Shown: positions 24,486 through 34,002, counted from the first letter of the stretch. The stretch: 64,000 nucleotides of DNA from ENR-C20 sp942493145 (GCA_942493145.1 OW818679.1:806001-870000); one strand, 5' to 3'. A program made the numbers and translations. The notes: a model not told the origin generated them from the letters alone.

Positions 24486-27217
24486 TGAAGAACAGAAATT
24501 TTGTCAATTTGAATATAAATCCCTGCAAAATGTGCATGCCTATGGGCGCGGTAACAGCGTTCAAAGGACTGGAGAAAAGCATGGTCATACTTCATGGCTC
24601 GCAGGGTTGCAGTACATATATAAGAAGGCATATGGCCGAGCATTACAATGAACCTGTCGACATCGCCTCGTCCTCTCTAAACGAGGAAGGCACTGTTTTC
24701 GGCGGTGAAAAGAATTTGAAAATGGGGCTGGAAAATATCATTAAGCTTTACAACCCCTCCGTGATAGGTGTTTGCACTACCTGCCTGGCTGAAACCATAG
24801 GTGAAGATATTGAGCGTATCATCGACGAATTCAGAGAAGAGAACATGATTCAGGATACGATGATAATTCCTGTTCACACTCCCGGATATGGCGGCAGTCA
24901 GTCCGAAGGATATCATTCTGCACTGAGAAGCATTCTGGAGGCTGTTGCTAAAGAAAGTAGTCCCAATGGCAGGATCAACATAATACCTTCCGGGATCGGT
25001 CCGGGCGATGTCAGAAATATCAGCAGGCTGGCCGGCAGATTCGGCATCAGCATTATTATGTTTCCTGACATATCCGAAACCCTGGATGCGCCATATTCCG
25101 ATAAATTCAATAATATGCCCGACGGAGGCTGCAGTCTGTCGGATATCAGAAGAATGCCGGGCTCATTGGCGACTATTGAGATGGGAATGACTGTATCAGA
25201 CGAGCTGTCACCAGGAAAATTCCTGGAGGAAAGATTCGGAGTGCCTCTTTACAGATGTGTGGTGCCAATCGGTCTGAAAAACAGTGACAGGTTTGTAGAT
25301 TTGCTTTCCACAATTTCGGGGAAGCCTGTGCCAACAGAGCTGACAAAGGAAAGGGGCAGGTTGCTGGATGGAATGATCGACTCCCACAAGTACAATGCGG
25401 AAGGGCGTGCGACTATATTCGGTGAGCCCGAACTGATCCTGGCAGTCAGTGGACTGTGCATTGAAAACGGAATTGAACCTGTTTTGTTGAGTACAGGGAC
25501 TGTCAATTCCAGGCTCGCTGAGATAGTTGAAGAGCAGCTCATGCAGCTGGCGTTGCCTGATGCTGTAAAACCTGTGGTTCTGGATGACTCGGATTTTGAG
25601 ACCATAAATGAGCTTGCTGAAAAGCTGGGTGCCAACATTCTGATCGGGAATTCAGATGGCAAGGTGGTGACAGAAAAACTGGGAATACCGCTGGTGCGCA
25701 TCGGATACCCGATTCACGACAGAGTAGGAGGTCAAAGGCAGGAATACACGCTATATAACGGGACGCTCCGTCTTCTGGATGAGATTACAAATACCCTTCT
25801 GGAAGAGAAGTATAAGCATTACAGGCAGAAGGCATTTGAACGTTACTACGGTGAACCGGCCGGCGCATCATCAGAATCAGCTGAAACAGATGCGGCCACA
25901 GAGACTGAATTAGCAGCAGCCGCAGTAACTGAAGCGGCTGCATTACCTGAAGTACCTGCAGTTGCCACCTCTGTTACTGATGCGAGCCTGATGTCTCAGA
26001 AGACACTGAAGCACCCCTGTTTCAGCGGTGGGGCTTGTAAGAACGCGAGGATGCACCTTCCTGTCGCACCTGCCTGCAACATCTCCTGCAATTATTGCAC
26101 CCGCAAATACGACTGTGTCAATGAAAGCAGACCGGGGGTCACAAGCAGTGTGCTTTCTCCTGTAGAGGCAGCAGCGAAATTCCTTGAGGTAAGGGAAAAG
26201 GTAGGGAATCTGACGGTAGTCGGAATTGCAGGGCCTGGTGATGCCCTTGCGGAATTTGAAAAAACTTCGGCGTCAATCAAGCTTATAAAGGAGTTGTCTC
26301 CGGATATAACCTTCTGTATATCAACCAACGGCCTGCTGCTTCCCAAATATGCCGATGAAATTGTCGCACTGGGCATAACCCATGTGACGGTGACGATTAA
26401 TGCCATCGATCCGGAAATTGGAGCAAAGATTTATCGCGAAATAAATTACGAAGGGAAAAAATACAGCGGAGCAGAAGGCGCAGCCATACTTATAAGAAAC
26501 CAGCTGGAAGGTCTTGCCCTGCTGGCTTCCAAAGGAATAGTCTGCAAGGTGAATACCGTTCTGCTAAAAGGAATAAACGATGAGCATGTAGGTGAGGTCG
26601 TTAGAAAAGCCAGGGAATGCGGGGCGTACATTTCAAATATCATGCCGCTTATACCTGCTTCCGGAAGTGTCTTTGAACATATGCCCCTGACTGACAACAA
26701 GGAACTCAATGCAATCAGGAAAAAGTGCGGAGTTGATCTATTGCAGATGTACCATTGCAGACAGTGCAGGGCTGACGCTATTGGAACGCTGGACAACGAC
26801 CGCTCGGCAGAGTTCATGGAGTCAACTGTGGAGCCAGCCGTGGTGCCAACCGTGGAAACAGCTGCACAGGGTCACAGTGAGGAAAGCATGACCCTTGCAG
26901 TCGCCAGCAGCAACGGCAGGACAGTGGACACACATTTCGGACATGCCAGGGAATTCCTCATATATAAATATGATGGTAAAAACATTATACCTGCAGGGAA
27001 AAGAAGTGTTGAGAAATACTGTGGTGGTCCGGATGAGTGTGATGGAGAAGTAAACAAAACAGAACGGGCAGTCCAAGCTCTAAATGGCTGTAATGCAGTT
27101 CTTGTAATGAGGATAGGGTACAGTCCGATGAAAGCACTTGAATCCGAGGGGATAAAGGTAATTCAAAGCTGTGACAGGATAGAAGAAGCCATCAGCATGG
27201 CAATGGCTAATCGCTGA
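24485..27217 (+). CDS. nifN-B: NifN-NifB fusion with C-terminal NifX-like domain
   Basis: This 910-residue fusion of three assembly modules has NifN at about 1-450 (NINPCKMCMPMGAVTAFKG, HGSQGCSTYI, CTTCLAETIGED). An Ala/Glu-rich linker at about 455-505 leads to radical-SAM NifB at about 510-790, with CxxxCxxC in APACNISCNYCTRKYDC and the later GPGDAL. A NifX/NafY dinitrogenase-cofactor domain closes the protein at about 800-910 (AVASSNGRTVDTHFGHAREF). C. pasteurianum has a known NifN-B fusion. The design would pass NifB-cofactor straight to the NifEN scaffold. It overlaps nifE by one base and is followed by a ferredoxin gene. Confidence 0.96.
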   Translation: MKNRNFVNLNINPCKMCMPMGAVTAFKGLEKSMVILHGSQGCSTYIRRHMAEHYNEPVDIASSSLNEEGTVFGGEKNLKMGLENIIKLYNPSVIGVCTTCLAETIGEDIERIIDEFREENMIQDTMIIPVHTPGYGGSQSEGYHSALRSILEAVAKESSPNGRINIIPSGIGPGDVRNISRLAGRFGISIIMFPDISETLDAPYSDKFNNMPDGGCSLSDIRRMPGSLATIEMGMTVSDELSPGKFLEERFGVPLYRCVVPIGLKNSDRFVDLLSTISGKPVPTELTKERGRLLDGMIDSHKYNAEGRATIFGEPELILAVSGLCIENGIEPVLLSTGTVNSRLAEIVEEQLMQLALPDAVKPVVLDDSDFETINELAEKLGANILIGNSDGKVVTEKLGIPLVRIGYPIHDRVGGQRQEYTLYNGTLRLLDEITNTLLEEKYKHYRQKAFERYYGEPAGASSESAETDAATETELAAAAVTEAAALPEVPAVATSVTDASLMSQKTLKHPCFSGGACKNARMHLPVAPACNISCNYCTRKYDCVNESRPGVTSSVLSPVEAAAKFLEVREKVGNLTVVGIAGPGDALAEFEKTSASIKLIKELSPDITFCISTNGLLLPKYADEIVALGITHVTVTINAIDPEIGAKIYREINYEGKKYSGAEGAAILIRNQLEGLALLASKGIVCKVNTVLLKGINDEHVGEVVRKARECGAYISNIMPLIPASGSVFEHMPLTDNKELNAIRKKCGVDLLQMYHCRQCRADAIGTLDNDRSAEFMESTVEPAVVPTVETAAQGHSEESMTLAVASSNGRTVDTHFGHAREFLIYKYDGKNIIPAGKRSVEKYCGGPDECDGEVNKTERAVQALNGCNAVLVMRIGYSPMKALESEGIKVIQSCDRIEEAISMAMANR

Positions 27218-27267
27218 TAGTTATAAATATTGTTTATAGATTTCAAAATATGAAAGGAGTACGGATA

Positions 27268-27579
27268 ATGCAAAAACCAAAATATCATCTATTTGTTTGT
27301 TCAAGTTCGAAGATAAATGGACAGCAGAAGGGTTACTGCCATTCAAAGGAAGCGGTGGACATCATACAGAGATTCATTGAGGAGATTGATGAAAGGGGCT
27401 TGTCGGGGGATGTGCTTGTAACTAATACAGGATGCTTCGGAATATGCAGTTCGGGCCCTGCAGCGGTTGTATATCCTGAAGGGGTATGGTATGGAGGACT
27501 TACACCCGATGATGTGCCTGAAATCGTAGAGTCCCACTTCGGGAATGGAGTCAGGGTAGGCCGGCTTGAGCTGAAATAA
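27268..27579 (+). CDS. [2Fe-2S] thioredoxin-like ferredoxin
   Basis: This 103-residue protein is close in size to the C. pasteurianum [2Fe-2S] ferredoxin and of the same thioredoxin-like family. Cys ligands occur in LFVCSSSKINGQQKGYC (two) and TNTGCFGICSSGP (two). The start at ATG 27268 has AAAGGAG upstream. It lies between the nifN-B fusion and the homocitrate synthase genes in the same direction. The C. pasteurianum homologue is known to interact with the MoFe protein, so a role in nitrogenase electron transfer or assembly is likely but not proven. Confidence 0.92.
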   Translation: MQKPKYHLFVCSSSKINGQQKGYCHSKEAVDIIQRFIEEIDERGLSGDVLVTNTGCFGICSSGPAAVVYPEGVWYGGLTPDDVPEIVESHFGNGVRVGRLELK

Positions 27580-27641
27580 TAGAGATCCTGATATTGGAAC
27601 CAGACTGTGGAATGGAGCATGGAAAAGAAGAGGTGTTATTT

Positions 27642-28703
27642 ATGAAGCAGCTACCTGAAGAGAAACCGATAAGGATAATTGACAGGACCTTGCCCGAGAT
27701 ATTCAACAATACAAATATGAGCAGGCTGGATATACTGGATTTCTGCTGGACACTGAAGGATATCGGTGTCGACATCCTTGAAATCAACCGATGCATTATG
27801 GAGAAAATCGGCAGGCTTCCTGAAGGACTTGAGTTTATGCTCAGGGTGGAAAGAACGGAGGATTTAAGGCAGTGCCTTGAACATAAAATAACCCGCTGCA
27901 TATTTGATAGCAGCTTTCTGACAAATGACGGCATTGCGGAATACATCAGGGGCAACTGTTTAAATGCCACTCTTGAAATCAGTGCTTGCAGCAGTATGGA
28001 CTTTGAGAAAATCAAGCAGCAGTGTGGGACGATAAATGGTATTGATGCAGGCGCGGATGTAATAAGATGCCTTCGTATACTGGGCCTAGAAAGGGAGATT
28101 TGCAATGATTGGGTGTCGGCGGCAGCAGAGCTGAAGGAAAACCTGGGAATTGAATTGGATATTTGCCCGTGTAATGAATACTCGGTTGCGATGGCCGTAG
28201 CCCTTGAAGCAGTGAATGGAAAAATGGAATATATCACTGCAGCTTTTTCGGGATATGGAGGAACATCATGTTATGCTCCCGTTGAGGAGCTGATCTTCTC
28301 GATGAAATTATACGGAATGGGCAAAACAAGAGCCAATCTTACCAGCCTTCCCTCAATAAAAAAGATGTACGAAAAATTCACTCACAGAAAGATACCTTCA
28401 GGTAAACCAGTAATAGGCGAAGGCATATTCAAATATGAATCGGGCATTCATGCAGGAGCTATTGAAAAGGAACCAGGTACATATGAGCCATATGAACCAT
28501 CGCTTGTCGGCCAGAAGAGAGAATTGGTAGTTGGAAAACATTCAGGAAGGCGCTCGGTTAAAAAAAAGCTTTCCGATCTTGGTTTCCGAACGGAAGACGC
28601 AGATTTGCAGAAAATGCTTTCAGTAGTAAGAGATACCAGCATCAGGCTCGGCCGGAGCCTTGACAATAGTGAACTTACTGAACTGTATTATGGACATAGA
28701 TGA
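27642..28703 (+). CDS. nifV-omega: Homocitrate synthase, omega subunit
   Basis: This 353-residue half of a split homocitrate synthase makes the organic acid ligand of FeMo-cofactor from acetyl-CoA and 2-oxoglutarate. It has a degenerate TIM-barrel start (RIIDRTLPEIFNNTNMSR, without the DGEQ signature) and an intact C-terminal part (ESGIHAGAIEKEPGTYEP, VGKHSGRRSVKKKL). Size and order (omega before alpha) match C. pasteurianum. ATG 27642 with GAGGTG upstream is preferred; 27594 and 27612 are alternatives. It is probably inactive without the alpha subunit. Confidence 0.9.
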   Translation: MKQLPEEKPIRIIDRTLPEIFNNTNMSRLDILDFCWTLKDIGVDILEINRCIMEKIGRLPEGLEFMLRVERTEDLRQCLEHKITRCIFDSSFLTNDGIAEYIRGNCLNATLEISACSSMDFEKIKQQCGTINGIDAGADVIRCLRILGLEREICNDWVSAAAELKENLGIELDICPCNEYSVAMAVALEAVNGKMEYITAAFSGYGGTSCYAPVEELIFSMKLYGMGKTRANLTSLPSIKKMYEKFTHRKIPSGKPVIGEGIFKYESGIHAGAIEKEPGTYEPYEPSLVGQKRELVVGKHSGRRSVKKKLSDLGFRTEDADLQKMLSVVRDTSIRLGRSLDNSELTELYYGHR

Positions 28704-28746
28704 GCTGAAGCGCATTTGAGAAAAAGGCTGAAAGGAGGTGACACCC

Positions 28747-29550
28747 ATGCCGGTCAGGATAGTCGATACAACACTGCGGGATGGCGAACAGAGTGCGGGC
28801 ATAGCATTCAAATCCGCCCAAAAAGTTCAAATAGCAAAAATTCTTGGCAGCCTTGGGGTATATCAAATTGAAGCCGGTATTCCGGCAATGGGTGGAGAGG
28901 AAAAAAAGAGCATTCAGACAATTGCAGAATTGGGTCTGAAAAGCATCATATCATCGTGGAACAGGCTTAATGTCGACGATATAAGGCAATCAGCCGAGTG
29001 TGGCGTGCAGCTTGCCCATATATGTGTTCCGACTTCAGATATTCAGATAGTAAGCAAGCTGGGTAAAACCCGCGAATGGGTGCTGGAAAACCTCAAGGTA
29101 TGCATGGATTTTTCTTGTGAAAACAATCTGGCCTTTTCAATTGGCATGGAAGATGCCTCCAGAGCAGACCTTTCCTTTCTGGCCCTGATAATGGCTGAAG
29201 CATTGAAAGGAGGCGCAAGGGCTGTAAGGTATGCCGATACTGTAGGTATTATGACAAGGGGTAAGATATACAATAGTATTTCAGCTTTGCGGTCGATACC
29301 TGATATGAATATGGATATTGAAATTCATGCGCACAATGATCTTGGCATGGCAGTATCCAACTCCATTGCAGCCGTCAGAGCAGGAGCGGGGCTTGTTGAT
29401 TGTACTGTCGGAGGTATAGGCGAACGGGCAGGAAATTGCAATCTTATTGAGTTTGTAAGATCTGCACGCATTAATCTTAATGAGTGTCTTGACATTGATA
29501 TTAAGGCTGTTGAAGAGGCGCAACAGGAGATATCCTCAAAATTCATGTAA
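28747..29550 (+). CDS. nifV-alpha: Homocitrate synthase, alpha subunit
   Basis: This 267-residue catalytic half is a TIM barrel with the active-site start RIVDTTLRDGEQSAGIAF, metal-binding HAHNDLGMA and the glycine-rich CTVGGIGERAGN. It lacks the C-terminal region of normal NifV, which is supplied by the omega subunit just upstream. A perfect AAAGGAGGTG precedes ATG 28747. It is the last gene of the nif series; the following gap holds an independent MarR-controlled promoter. Confidence 0.93.
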   Translation: MPVRIVDTTLRDGEQSAGIAFKSAQKVQIAKILGSLGVYQIEAGIPAMGGEEKKSIQTIAELGLKSIISSWNRLNVDDIRQSAECGVQLAHICVPTSDIQIVSKLGKTREWVLENLKVCMDFSCENNLAFSIGMEDASRADLSFLALIMAEALKGGARAVRYADTVGIMTRGKIYNSISALRSIPDMNMDIEIHAHNDLGMAVSNSIAAVRAGAGLVDCTVGGIGERAGNCNLIEFVRSARINLNECLDIDIKAVEEAQQEISSKFM

Positions 29551-29568
29551 ATATTCTCCAAAAATTTA

Positions 29569-29635
29569 TTGCATTTATATTATGCAGGTGCTACAATACC
29601 ATTGATTATTGTTTCCATGGAAACAATAATCAATG
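29569..29635 (+). promoter_or_regulatory. Promoter with 36-bp palindromic operator for MATE-marR
   Basis: TTGCAT (29569-29574), a 17-base spacer and TACAAT (29592-29597) form a good promoter. A perfect 36-bp palindrome with half-site CATTGATTATTGTTTCCA spans 29600-29635, right across the expected start of transcription. Such a site would block RNA polymerase when bound. The MarR gene of the same operon is the natural candidate repressor, so autoregulation is inferred. Confidence 0.8.
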
Positions 29636-29705
29636 AAATCAAGCAACAAATACAATAATATAAATGACTGCAACAAATAACCTGCAACGATAAATGGAGG
29701 ATAAA

Positions 29706-31166
29706 ATGGATCACACCAGGCAACTCGGAGAAGAAAAGATCTCCAAATTACTGCTCAGTTATACTCTGCCGGCTATTGCAGGCTCAGTGGTAAATTCTGT
29801 TTATAGCGTCATAGATTCCATATTCATAGGAAATGGAACTGATTCCCTGGGCCTTGCCGGAATTTCAATATGCTTCCCGCTTATGATGATTGCAGGTGCC
29901 TTCAGCGTCCTCATCGGAGTAGGAGCCATGGCCCTGTTCTCCATACTGCTTGGGCAGCAGAAGAGGGATGAAGCGGAACGGGTCATTTCAAATACCTTTT
30001 CGCTGCTTATAATACTGCCGGGCATATTCATGGTGCTCATACTCATATTCATGGAACCCATCCTGATAGTATTCGGGGCCAGCAAAGATGTGCTGCCTTA
30101 CGCGAAAGACTATGCGATGCCGCTCATTGCGGGATCCATATTCCAGTCCATTGCCATGGGCATGAACAATTTTATCAGGGCAGAGGGCCGTCCGAACAAG
30201 GCGATGGCTACCTTCTTCATCGGAGCAGCAGTAAACTGCATCCTGGCCTTTCTTTTCATATTCGTATTCAAATGGGGTATGTTTGGAGCAGGCCTTGCTA
30301 CCTGTCTTGCACAGGTATCGACCTGTACCTGGGTAATGTCCCATTATTTATCGGGGAAAAGCCATTTCAAACTAAAGCTTAAGCATATGATACCTGATCC
30401 GAAGATTACCTTTGAATCTCTCTTCATAGGTGTAGCTCCTTGCTCAATGATGCTTGCAGCCAGTTTGCTGACTGTTATATTAAACAACAGCCTGAAAACA
30501 TATGGCGGGGATCTGGCCATTTCATCGATGAGTGTTGTTTTAAATCTGACAAATCTGATCCTGATGCCAATAATGGGTATAAATATGGGAGCACAGCCGA
30601 TCATAGGCTACAATTACGGAGCCGAGAAATACCGCAGGGTCAAGGATACACTTAAACTTGCAGTAGTATATGCAACAGTGATTACAATTGTAGGCTTTCT
30701 GCTGACACGTTTGATACCATCTCAGCTGATTGCGATGTACAACTCCAAGGACAAGGAGCTTATAGCCATGGGAAGCCAGGCATTGAAGATATATCTGATA
30801 ATGCTCCCTGTTGTCGGCTTCCAGATGGTCGGATCGAACTACTTCCAGGCAGTAAAGAAACCGATGGCATCTATGATCCTCACCCTTTCAAGACAGATAC
30901 TGATACTGATACCACTTATTGTGATCCTGCCAAAGTATTTTGGTCTCAAAGGCATTTTCGCAGCAGGACCTGTTGCTGATTTCATGGCGGCCGTCATTAC
31001 TGCATTTTGGTTGTCCTTTGAGATAAAAAGGCTCAACCGTATGGCAGGGGCAAAGGAGGCGGAGATTGGCATGCTGCAGGAGTCGGGTGACGGGATGATG
31101 CAGGCTGAAGGTGATATATCACTCCTGGTTGCAGGAGATGAAGCAATGGAGGCCGAAAATGTCTAG
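29706..31166 (+). CDS. MATE-family multidrug exporter
   Basis: This roughly 486-residue membrane exporter has about 12 TM helices and MATE-type internal symmetry. Typical segments are LLLSYTLPAIAGSVVNSVYS near the start, DSIFIGNGTDSLGLAGISI, ANLTNLILMPIMGINMGAQP-like LILMPIMGINMGAQPIIGYN near residue 300, and AAGPVADFMAAVITAFW near the end. ATG 29706 is chosen over 29694 since GGAGG lies between them. It is co-transcribed with the MarR gene, which overlaps by eight bases. Substrate is unknown; cation-coupled drug or metabolite efflux is the family role. Confidence 0.93.
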   Translation: MDHTRQLGEEKISKLLLSYTLPAIAGSVVNSVYSVIDSIFIGNGTDSLGLAGISICFPLMMIAGAFSVLIGVGAMALFSILLGQQKRDEAERVISNTFSLLIILPGIFMVLILIFMEPILIVFGASKDVLPYAKDYAMPLIAGSIFQSIAMGMNNFIRAEGRPNKAMATFFIGAAVNCILAFLFIFVFKWGMFGAGLATCLAQVSTCTWVMSHYLSGKSHFKLKLKHMIPDPKITFESLFIGVAPCSMMLAASLLTVILNNSLKTYGGDLAISSMSVVLNLTNLILMPIMGINMGAQPIIGYNYGAEKYRRVKDTLKLAVVYATVITIVGFLLTRLIPSQLIAMYNSKDKELIAMGSQALKIYLIMLPVVGFQMVGSNYFQAVKKPMASMILTLSRQILILIPLIVILPKYFGLKGIFAAGPVADFMAAVITAFWLSFEIKRLNRMAGAKEAEIGMLQESGDGMMQAEGDISLLVAGDEAMEAENV

Positions 31167-31722
31167 AGAAGTAAAGGGAGAAAATGAAGTAAATGAAGCA
31201 AATGGAGTAAATGGAGTAAATAAGGAAGCCAGATTCCTGACGGCATTCGACACCATGTTCAGAAGATTGACTTCTCTGAATATGTATAATGAGAAATCCT
31301 TCCTGAAGGAACACCAGATATCGGAAATACACTGCATAGAAGCCATATGGAAGGCTGGGGATATAAATGTGACGGGTTTGACTGAAGTCTGCCACATGAC
31401 CAAGGGCGCCGTCAGCAAGATAGTCAAAAAGCTGAAGAGGAACAGTGATGTAGAAAGCTACAGTAAACCGGATAACAGGAAGGAAGTATATCTCAGACTG
31501 ACGGCAAAGGGTGTTGAAGCAGCAAAAAGGCACAAGCACTTCCATGAGACGCTTGAGAACAGGGACAAGGTGGTTTTCAACGGATTGAAGGATTCGGAGA
31601 AGGATGCAGTAATAAAATTCTTCACAAATTTCAACAGTCATCTTGATGAAAGGATTGCTGAGGCTGCAGGCGTGACAAGCCAACATGTGAATGATATAAT
31701 CAAAACATCAATAAATGATTAA
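31159..31722 (+). CDS. MarR-family transcriptional regulator
   Basis: This roughly 187-residue winged-helix repressor has a 20-residue polar, Glu/Asn-rich N-terminal extension (GENEVNEANGVNGVN). The MarR fold follows, with helix-turn-helix VTGLTEVCHMTKGAVSKIVK and wing DNRKEVYLRLTAKGVEAAK. ATG 31159 overlaps the exporter stop and has GGAGG at 31148. Its likely target is the 36-bp palindrome at 29600. It probably senses a compound exported by the MATE protein. Confidence 0.92.
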   Translation: MSREVKGENEVNEANGVNGVNKEARFLTAFDTMFRRLTSLNMYNEKSFLKEHQISEIHCIEAIWKAGDINVTGLTEVCHMTKGAVSKIVKKLKRNSDVESYSKPDNRKEVYLRLTAKGVEAAKRHKHFHETLENRDKVVFNGLKDSEKDAVIKFFTNFNSHLDERIAEAAGVTSQHVNDIIKTSIND

Positions 31723-31742
31723 AAAGGTATGGGCAGCAGGAT

Positions 31743-33710
31743 ATGGAGAATATTTTTGATTATGGATTTTTGAGAATAGCAGCGGCAGTGCCAAGGTTGA
31801 AGGTGGCGGACTGCAGCTTCAATTCCGGTGAAATAACCGGCCTGATAAGTAAGGCTGAGGAGCTTGGTGCCAATATTGTTGTTTTTCCTGAACTGAGCAT
31901 TACAGGCTACACCTGCGGTGATCTTTTTCATCAGCATGCACTTCTGAAACAGGCGGAGATACAGCTGGGGAAAATCCTTGCCGATACGTCCGACATGGAT
32001 GTGACTGCTGTAGTAGGCATGCCGGCCCGTTCTGAAAACCAATTGTTCAATTGTGCCGTGGTAATTCAAAAAGGCAGGATCATTGGGGTTGTTCCCAAAT
32101 CATATATACCGGGTTATAAGGAGTATTACGAAGAGAGATGGTTTGCACCGGGTAAGAACGCCATAAGTGGATGTATGGACATTTGCGGGCAGCAGGCGCC
32201 TTTCGGTACCGACATCCTGTTTGAAATGAATATCGGCGGAAACAGAACCAGCTTTGGAATGGAGATCTGCGAGGATCTTTGGGTGCCGATACCACCAAGC
32301 TCATACCAGGCTATAGCAGGGGCTTCCATTTTGATAAACCTGTCGGCAAGCAACGATCTGATCGGAAAGTGCGAGTACAGGAGGGAGCTTGTAAGGCAGC
32401 AGTCGGGTAAATGTGTTGCTGCATATGTCTACACTTCATCCGGTATTGATGAATCTACTACTGACATCGTATTCGGCGGACATGCCATTATTGCTGAAAA
32501 CGGCGGTATACTGGCCGAATCTGTAAGGTTTTTAAGGGAGGAACAACTGGTTTGTTCCGATATTGACATACAAAAGCTGGAAAATGACAGGTTCAAAAAT
32601 ACCAGCTTCATGGAGGCGCAGAATGTGAAAGCCTTCAGAAAGGTGCATCTTGATCTTACTTCGCCGGAAAGGCCTGGACTTAAAATTGGTATAGGCGATA
32701 AAAGCAGGCTGTACCGACATATTGATGCATATCCTTTTGTGCCATCGGAAACAGGCGCACGGGATGCCAGATGCAAAGAGATATTCCAAATCCAGACATC
32801 CGGGTTGGCTAAAAGGCTGGAGCATACAGGAATCAAAAAAGTGGTCATTGGAATTTCAGGAGGACTGGATTCTACTCTGGCTTTGCTGGTTGCGGCAAAG
32901 ACCTTCGATATACTGGGGATACCCCGTGAGAACATCTCAGCTGTGACAATGCCGGGCTTCGGAACGACAGGGACGACCTATACCAATGCACTGCAGCTTA
33001 TAAAATCAATTAAGGCGGGATTGCTGGAAATAGATATAAAACCGGCATGCCTGCAACACTTTTATGATATCGGACACGACCCGTCGGTTCTGGACGTGAC
33101 CTATGAGAATGTTCAAGCCCGCGAACGTACCCAGATACTTATGGATCTGGCGAACAAGCAGGGTGCCCTGGTGGTGGGCACAGGCGACCTCTCGGAGCTG
33201 GCACTGGGCTGGTGCACCTATAATGGAGACCATATGTCGATGTACTCTGTAAACTGTGGGATACCCAAGACACTTGTCAAATATCTTGTGAAATGGGTTG
33301 CAGACAATATGGCCGATAAGGAGAGCAGGGATGTGCTGCAGAGTATCCTTGATACTCCCATAACACCCGAATTGCTTCCGCCAAGCCCAGATGGCAGCAT
33401 TGAGCAAAGGACCGAGGATATAATAGGGCCTTATGAACTTCATGATTTCTTCCTTTATCATATGGTAAGGTATGGGGCCCCGCCGGAAAAGATTCTTTTC
33501 CTTGCTTCAAAGGCTTTTGAAGGGGTGTATCCGGCTGAAACGGTGAAAACCTGGATCAAGATCTTCTATAAAAGGTTCTTCAGTCAGCAGTTCAAGCGTT
33601 CATGCCTTCCGGACGGACCGAAGGTTGGTACCATAAGTCTTTCTCCCCGTGGAGACTGGCGTATGCCCAGCGATGCGCAGGCTACACTCTGGCTTGAGGC
33701 ATTGGATTGA
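31743..33710 (+). CDS. nadE: Glutamine-dependent NAD+ synthetase
   Basis: This 655-residue two-domain enzyme converts deamido-NAD to NAD using glutamine. The N-terminal nitrilase-like glutaminase carries Glu in VVFPELSITGYTCGDLF, Lys in VPKSYIPGYKEYYEERW and the nucleophile Cys in GMEICEDLWVP. The C-terminal synthetase carries the PP-loop GISGGLDSTLALLVA (near 372) and GTGDLSELALGWCTYNGDH. Length is normal for the long bacterial form. It follows marR by 20 bases and may be in the same transcript. Confidence 0.96.
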   Translation: MENIFDYGFLRIAAAVPRLKVADCSFNSGEITGLISKAEELGANIVVFPELSITGYTCGDLFHQHALLKQAEIQLGKILADTSDMDVTAVVGMPARSENQLFNCAVVIQKGRIIGVVPKSYIPGYKEYYEERWFAPGKNAISGCMDICGQQAPFGTDILFEMNIGGNRTSFGMEICEDLWVPIPPSSYQAIAGASILINLSASNDLIGKCEYRRELVRQQSGKCVAAYVYTSSGIDESTTDIVFGGHAIIAENGGILAESVRFLREEQLVCSDIDIQKLENDRFKNTSFMEAQNVKAFRKVHLDLTSPERPGLKIGIGDKSRLYRHIDAYPFVPSETGARDARCKEIFQIQTSGLAKRLEHTGIKKVVIGISGGLDSTLALLVAAKTFDILGIPRENISAVTMPGFGTTGTTYTNALQLIKSIKAGLLEIDIKPACLQHFYDIGHDPSVLDVTYENVQARERTQILMDLANKQGALVVGTGDLSELALGWCTYNGDHMSMYSVNCGIPKTLVKYLVKWVADNMADKESRDVLQSILDTPITPELLPPSPDGSIEQRTEDIIGPYELHDFFLYHMVRYGAPPEKILFLASKAFEGVYPAETVKTWIKIFYKRFFSQQFKRSCLPDGPKVGTISLSPRGDWRMPSDAQATLWLEALD

Positions 33711-33810
33711 TGTACGGAACCAATGTAAGAATTTAGGCTAAAACCTCGTTTGTCTTTATTTTCCTGCATTTGCAGGAATGCGCCAGGTAAAAAAAGGACC
33801 GATATTTTGC

Positions 33811-33839
33811 TTGACAAATGAGGATATCTGCCTTAAAAT
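33811..33839 (+). promoter_or_regulatory. Promoter of the tRNA cluster
   Basis: Consensus TTGACA (33811-33816), a 17-base spacer and TAAAAT (33834-33839) lie about 20 bases before tRNA-His. This is the expected strong promoter for a stable-RNA operon. Confidence 0.88.
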
Positions 33840-33859
33840 AACTTTGTGTCTTTTTTATG

Positions 33860-33936
33860 GTGGGTGTAGCTCATTCGGTTAGAGCGCCAGGTTGTGGCCC
33901 TGGAGGTAGTGGGTTCGATCCCCATCATTCACCCCA
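33860..33936 (+). tRNA. tRNA-His (GTG)
   Basis: The cloverleaf is complete. Acceptor GTGGGTG pairs with CATTCAC, the anticodon arm is CCAGG-TTGTGGC-CCTGG with anticodon GTG, and the T arm is GTGGG-TTCGATC-CCCAT. The discriminator is C and the preceding base is G (33859), the His-specific G-1:C73 pair. CCA is encoded at 33934-33936. Confidence 0.97.
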
Positions 33937-33964
33937 AAAAAAGTGGAGGGAAAATTCCCTTCAA

Positions 33965-34002
33965 TGAAGTCGGAAGCCGGCCGCAAGCCGGCTTCAAACT
34001 TC
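33965..34002 (+). promoter_or_regulatory. Stem-loop in the tRNA-His to tRNA-Gln spacer
   Basis: GAAGCCGGC (33973-33981) and GCCGGCTTC (33987-33995) form a perfect 9-bp stem with loop CGCAA. Outer GAAGT/ACTTC adds pairs after a 2-base internal loop. It sits between two co-transcribed tRNAs and may guide processing. Confidence 0.6.
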
